Shown here one piece after another: positions 61,486-64,000 of a stretch of 64,000 nt of DNA. A program made the translations under genes and the position numbers. The stretch comes from Brevinema_A sp051647245 (GTDB lineage: Bacteria > Spirochaetota > Brevinematia > Brevinematales > Brevinemataceae): positions 1-64,000 of the forward strand of contig JBOFDS010000011.1 of the NCBI GenBank assembly GCA_051647245.1. The letters are read 5' to 3'. Position 1 is the stretch's first letter. Every line of letters begins with the position of its first letter. The notes below the pieces were generated by a model. The model saw only the letters and a program-made list of their open reading frames with translations. It did not search any database and was not told the origin of the DNA.

Positions 61486-62042
61486 ATGATGATAGAGCTA
61501 TATTGTGATTATATGAATAAAGGTAAAACGTGGACAATTCTTGAAATATCTTCTGCTTATAGAGACGCAAAAAATCAAGCTAGGGTTATGGTGGATCATA
61601 TCTTGGTTAAAGGAAAAAATAAATTAGTTACAACTTATAGAAATCCAATCAGAAGAGCACCCCTCCAGCTTATTTCGGAGGTATTTTATGAAGATAATTA
61701 TCTATTATCTCCAAAAGACCCTATTCACCATAAGACTCAGAAAGCATTATTTGATGAAATTCAAAGATCTGAAAAGGAGGTATTTGTAAAATATTTATTA
61801 TCTTTACCTAAAATGTGCGTAAAAAAAATACCTCCTTTACTAAATTACTATTGGAAGATTGGCTCAAAGTATCACAAATGAAATCAGATCATGAACTAGG
61901 TAAAGCTGTAGATTTTAGCTCTAAAAATAAAGATCAAATAGAATACTTCAAATATTTCCTGAAAAACGAAGATTTAGAAATTGATCCTGTTTATGAACTA
62001 GGTAATTTCCATGTAAAATACAAAAAATCAACTAACTCTTAA
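61486..62042 (+). pseudogene. Peptidase M15-like gene split by a frameshift
   Basis: Two overlapping frames join into one peptidase M15-like protein. The first (131 codons) has WTILEISSAYRDAKNQARVM, the family's 'SxYR' region. The second, read from about 61815, has SDHELGKAVDFS (zinc motif SxHxxGxAxD) and GNFHVKYK (the later His). The switch point is an A8 run at 61821-61828; one extra A would fuse them as VKKNTSFTKLLLEDW. Such D,D-peptidases cut peptidoglycan peptides and are common in phages. Sequencing error is possible. Confidence 0.65.
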
Positions 62043-62827
62043 CTCCTACTATAAAAAAGTATATCAGGGTCTCCTTCAATATCAGAAGAAACAGGATAAA
62101 ATCTTTGATTATTAGTATTAGTGAAATAAGTATTAATAATCACTTCTATATCTTTTCTACTGTTAGTAGAGAAGTTTGTAAACATTACAGGATAGACGAT
62201 AGGAGTAACATTTGTGATTTTCTTGTAGGGATGGTTTAGTTTTCCATCGTTTGTATATATGTATACTTCATAGATAGAAGTATCCCAGAATTTAAGTTTT
62301 TTAATATAATATAGTTGGTTGGTAGGGTTGAGATAGACACGCTCCATAGGTGAAATACTGCCAATATATAGCAAAGGAGCACCTGTATTAGGGAATACTT
62401 CTCTTAAAGAATCATCAAAAACAGGTTCTAATTGTTTTGTTTCATCAATGGTATATGTAAAATTGGTTTTTAAAGGTGGATATGTTGACGGACTCAACTG
62501 AGTATATGTGTCTGAAATAGCCAATGGACGTAGAAATACATTATCATCTTCTATAATATAGTAGCTATTATTATTAGAATCCCAGTAAATAGCTTGGTAA
62601 TCTAACCCTTCGTCTCTGTTATCAAGTATGCGAGGAATTGTACCTTTAAAGCTTGTTTCAACTAAAATCAGATCCAATCCCTTATCATAAGAAACTTCGA
62701 TAGGCTCTATATTAGTATGACTAACTTCATTAGTACTCACAGCCACTTCACTAGTCTTAGACGAAGTTTTTTTCTCGCTACAAGCTCCAAGAATCAAAAC
62801 AGTCATTAATATCAAATAACGTAACAT
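62039..62827 (-). CDS. Predicted lipoprotein
   Basis: 262 residues from the preferred ATG, which gives a classic signal and lipobox LGAC; an in-frame start 29 codons earlier would bury the signal peptide. A Ser/Thr-rich linker (KTSSKTSEVAVSTNEVSH) precedes an Asn/Tyr/Thr-rich beta domain (PLLYIGSISPMERVYLNPTN). No family recognised. It is the only intact-looking gene in the island, overlaps the end of the M15-like gene, and has its own promoter and structured leader. Confidence 0.7.
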   Translation of the reverse strand: MLRYLILMTVLILGACSEKKTSSKTSEVAVSTNEVSHTNIEPIEVSYDKGLDLILVETSFKGTIPRILDNRDEGLDYQAIYWDSNNNSYYIIEDDNVFLRPLAISDTYTQLSPSTYPPLKTNFTYTIDETKQLEPVFDDSLREVFPNTGAPLLYIGSISPMERVYLNPTNQLYYIKKLKFWDTSIYEVYIYTNDGKLNHPYKKITNVTPIVYPVMFTNFSTNSRKDIEVIINTYFTNTNNQRFYPVSSDIEGDPDILFYSRS

Positions 62828-62840
62828 GTTACACCTCAAA

Positions 62841-62890
62841 CACACGATGTGTGAAGAACTCTCACGGACACGATGTCCATTAGTGAGAGT
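62841..62890 (-). promoter_or_regulatory. Two-hairpin 5' leader of the island lipoprotein gene
   Basis: Hairpins CACAC-GAT-GTGTG and ACTCTCAC(...)GTGAGAGT with an inner GGACA-CGA-TGTCC. ACACGATGT occurs in both. They lie just upstream of the SD GAGGTG. Confidence 0.55.
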
Positions 62891-62920
62891 ACTATATCTA
62901 TAGGATAATCCCATAAGTAT

Positions 62921-62949
62921 ATCTTACTATGGGGTTATTTTTTTGTCAA
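62921..62949 (-). promoter_or_regulatory. Sigma-70 promoter for the island lipoprotein gene
   Basis: Minus-strand TTGACA, 17-bp spacer, TAAGAT. Predicts a leader of about 85 nt containing the two hairpins. Confidence 0.65.
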
Positions 62950-63123
62950 TGTATTAGAGATGAGCCTTGATGTTTTAGAGTTAGTATGCTATAATCTGTA
63001 TAGAAATAACCAATACGTAAAGCTCATCGAGAGACTTTACTTTGTTACTTATTAATATAACTCTATAGATTGAAGACGGTAGATTTAAAATCTATATCCT
63101 TAGCGATCTGAAAGGAACTTTCC

Positions 63124-63477
63124 ATGACTCCTATCGACACCTATATTCAAAACAGCCCTCCTGAGCATCGTGAGCGTTTGGAGTTGATTCGTAGGCTTGT
63201 GAAAGAGATTGTTCCCCTTGCAGAAGAAAAAATCGCATGGCAGATGCCAACCCTTTTTATTGAGAAAAAACGATTTCATTATGCTTGTGCAAAGAATCAC
63301 ATTGGATTCTATTTGGGAGCACAAGCGGTGATCGATTTCTCAGAAGATTGCCAAAAGCTGGGGTTAAAGACCTCAAAGGGAGCTATGCGTCTTGCTCATA
63401 GTCAAGATTTGCCCGTAGGATTTATTCAAAAACTAGTACGTTATGTTTTTCTTGAAGATAGAGAAAGCATACATTAG
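63124..63477 (+). CDS. DUF1801 / YdhG-like protein
   Basis: 117 residues, single small domain: TYIQNSPPEHRERLELIRRL, VPLAEEKIAWQMPTLFIEKK, GFYLGAQAVIDFSED. This is the DUF1801 pattern (alpha/beta, FYxx and WxMP motifs), found in many bacteria and without a settled function. SD AAAGGAA. Confidence 0.85.
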   Translation: MTPIDTYIQNSPPEHRERLELIRRLVKEIVPLAEEKIAWQMPTLFIEKKRFHYACAKNHIGFYLGAQAVIDFSEDCQKLGLKTSKGAMRLAHSQDLPVGFIQKLVRYVFLEDRESIH

Positions 63478-63502
63478 GTTTTATATTTTATAGTTTACCA
63501 AT

Positions 63503-63545
63503 AAAAAAGAGCTCGAAGTAGATTTACTTCAAGCTCTTTTTTTTA
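63503..63545. terminator. Bidirectional terminator after the DUF1801 gene
   Basis: Stem AAAAAAGAGCTCGAAGTA / TACTTCAAGCTCTTTTTT with one mismatch and loop GATT, followed by T8. Confidence 0.9.
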
Positions 63546-64000
63546 TTTATGTAACTTATTTTCTTTCAACCATTTGAAAAGATGATCTGCTAGTATATCA
63601 TTATTTTTCTCAGCAAAGAGAAAGTGTGTATTACCAAAGATTCCGATTTTTGGGAGTTCCACAAGTTTAGCGTTTCCACCATGCTTATTGATCGTTTCAA
63701 CAAACTGACGCCCTAACTCGAGTCGTACTCTCCAGTTCTCAGCCCCTAGATCATCTGAGATTTCGTTTGCTTCGGTAATATAATCACCAAAATAAACAAT
63801 AATAGGAATTTCTGTAAGTTTTTTAAAGTCCTCTAAAGATACCGAGATACCTTCCAAAACGCCTGTTCGGCTAGGCATAGGAGATGGGACTTCACCTTCA
63901 GGAAATAAGTAAGATCCAGGTTCATAGGCAACAACAGAAGTGATTTTATTATTCTGAATAGCAGCAAACCAACCAGGAACACCACCTTGAGAGTGTGTGA
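63543..64000 (-). CDS. Alpha/beta-hydrolase, C-terminal part (truncated by window edge)
   Basis: The frame remains open to the right edge of the window. At the edge it reads THSQGGVPGWFAAIQ, the nucleophile elbow (xHSQGG, with Ser as nucleophile) of alpha/beta-hydrolases of the esterase/lipase type. An Asp in IPIIVYFGDYI and His in GNTHFLF supply the other triad members. The N-terminal part lies outside the window; an internal ATG near 63878 is not the start. Substrate unknown. Confidence 0.82.
   Translation of the reverse strand, partial: THSQGGVPGWFAAIQNNKITSVVAYEPGSYLFPEGEVPSPMPSRTGVLEGISVSLEDFKKLTEIPIIVYFGDYITEANEISDDLGAENWRVRLELGRQFVETINKHGGNAKLVELPKIGIFGNTHFLFAEKNNDILADHLFKWLKENKLHK

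Noticed and set aside
61423..61490. Minus-strand frame ending NEEYKRDYEAIAEWVRSK before a stop
   Set aside because: Looks protein-like but too short and lacks a start; it may be a stub of another broken island gene.
63075..63110. tRNA-Leu(TAA)-like anticodon arm (GGTAGATTTAAAATCTA)
   Set aside because: No acceptor, D or T arm could be matched around it; may be a tRNA remnant or chance palindrome.

Overview
This 64 kb window is chromosomal DNA of a low-GC spirochaete. The evidence is a flaA gene for the spirochaete flagellar sheath protein, an flbB-type periplasmic-flagellum collar gene, flgF, flgG, fliJ, and FliA(sigma-28)-like promoters in front of flagellar genes. The 5' end of a 16S rRNA gene sits at the left edge. 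FlaA, a full MEP-pathway set and GC content well above that of Borrelia or Brachyspira suggest a Brevinema-like lineage, but this is an inference and the genus was not determined.

Layout. 1-512: start of an rRNA operon running leftward from three tandem promoters. 0.5-5.9 kb (minus): hisS, an NfeD-like gene, a YfhO-like membrane protein, truB. 6.0-7.4 kb (plus): a lytic transglycosylase and flbB. 7.4-11.7 kb (minus): a phosphohexomutase, an Mrr-type nuclease, ispG, and a HisA-like gene with altered active-site residues. 11.9-16.1 kb: tsaE, an NlpC/P60-like gene, mtnN, three tandem small secreted paralogues, fliJ and a lipoprotein. 16.1-23.6 kb (minus): mtaB, dxs, ftsH, hpt, tilS, a DUF721 gene. 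23.8-32.4 kb (mainly plus): flgG, a GH13-derived protein without catalytic residues, xerD, flgF, a LolC/E-LolD-like pair, ispE, spoVG, tRNA-Gln, prs. 32.5-42.7 kb: a TyrA-like gene, a DUF2723-like protein, an FtsW/RodA protein, neuB, a SerA-like gene, cdaA-cdaR, secG, glgA. 42.8-50.6 kb: the division cluster ddl-ftsQ-ftsA-ftsZ, then a lipoprotein, ruvC and htrA. 50.7-59.5 kb: nhaC, mnmE, yidC, murA, tRNA-Thr, an orphan permease, flaA, tRNA-Leu.

The stretch at 59.5-62.8 kb differs from the rest. It follows tRNA-Leu and holds truncated or frameshifted genes (integrase-like N-terminus, type IIG restriction-modification fragment, possible Abi-like fragment, M15 peptidase split at an A8 run) and a lipoprotein. 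I read it as a decayed mobile island. A DUF1801 gene and the end of an alpha/beta-hydrolase close the window.

How the genes work together: dxs, ispG and ispE supply isoprenoid precursors; murA, ddl, the FtsW/RodA protein, ftsQ, ftsA and ftsZ make and divide the wall; cdaA/cdaR make c-di-AMP; truB, tilS, mtaB, tsaE and mnmE modify tRNA; secG, yidC and the Lol-like pair handle membrane biogenesis. The main regulatory observations are FliA-like promoters at flgG, flgF and flaA with a similar one before ftsZ, and three genes (fliJ, dxs, the LolC/E-like gene) whose start codon lies six bases after a good -10 box, as expected for leaderless mRNAs. Most intergenic gaps are short and many convergent pairs share a compact terminator. 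No CRISPR array or intact insertion sequence was seen.
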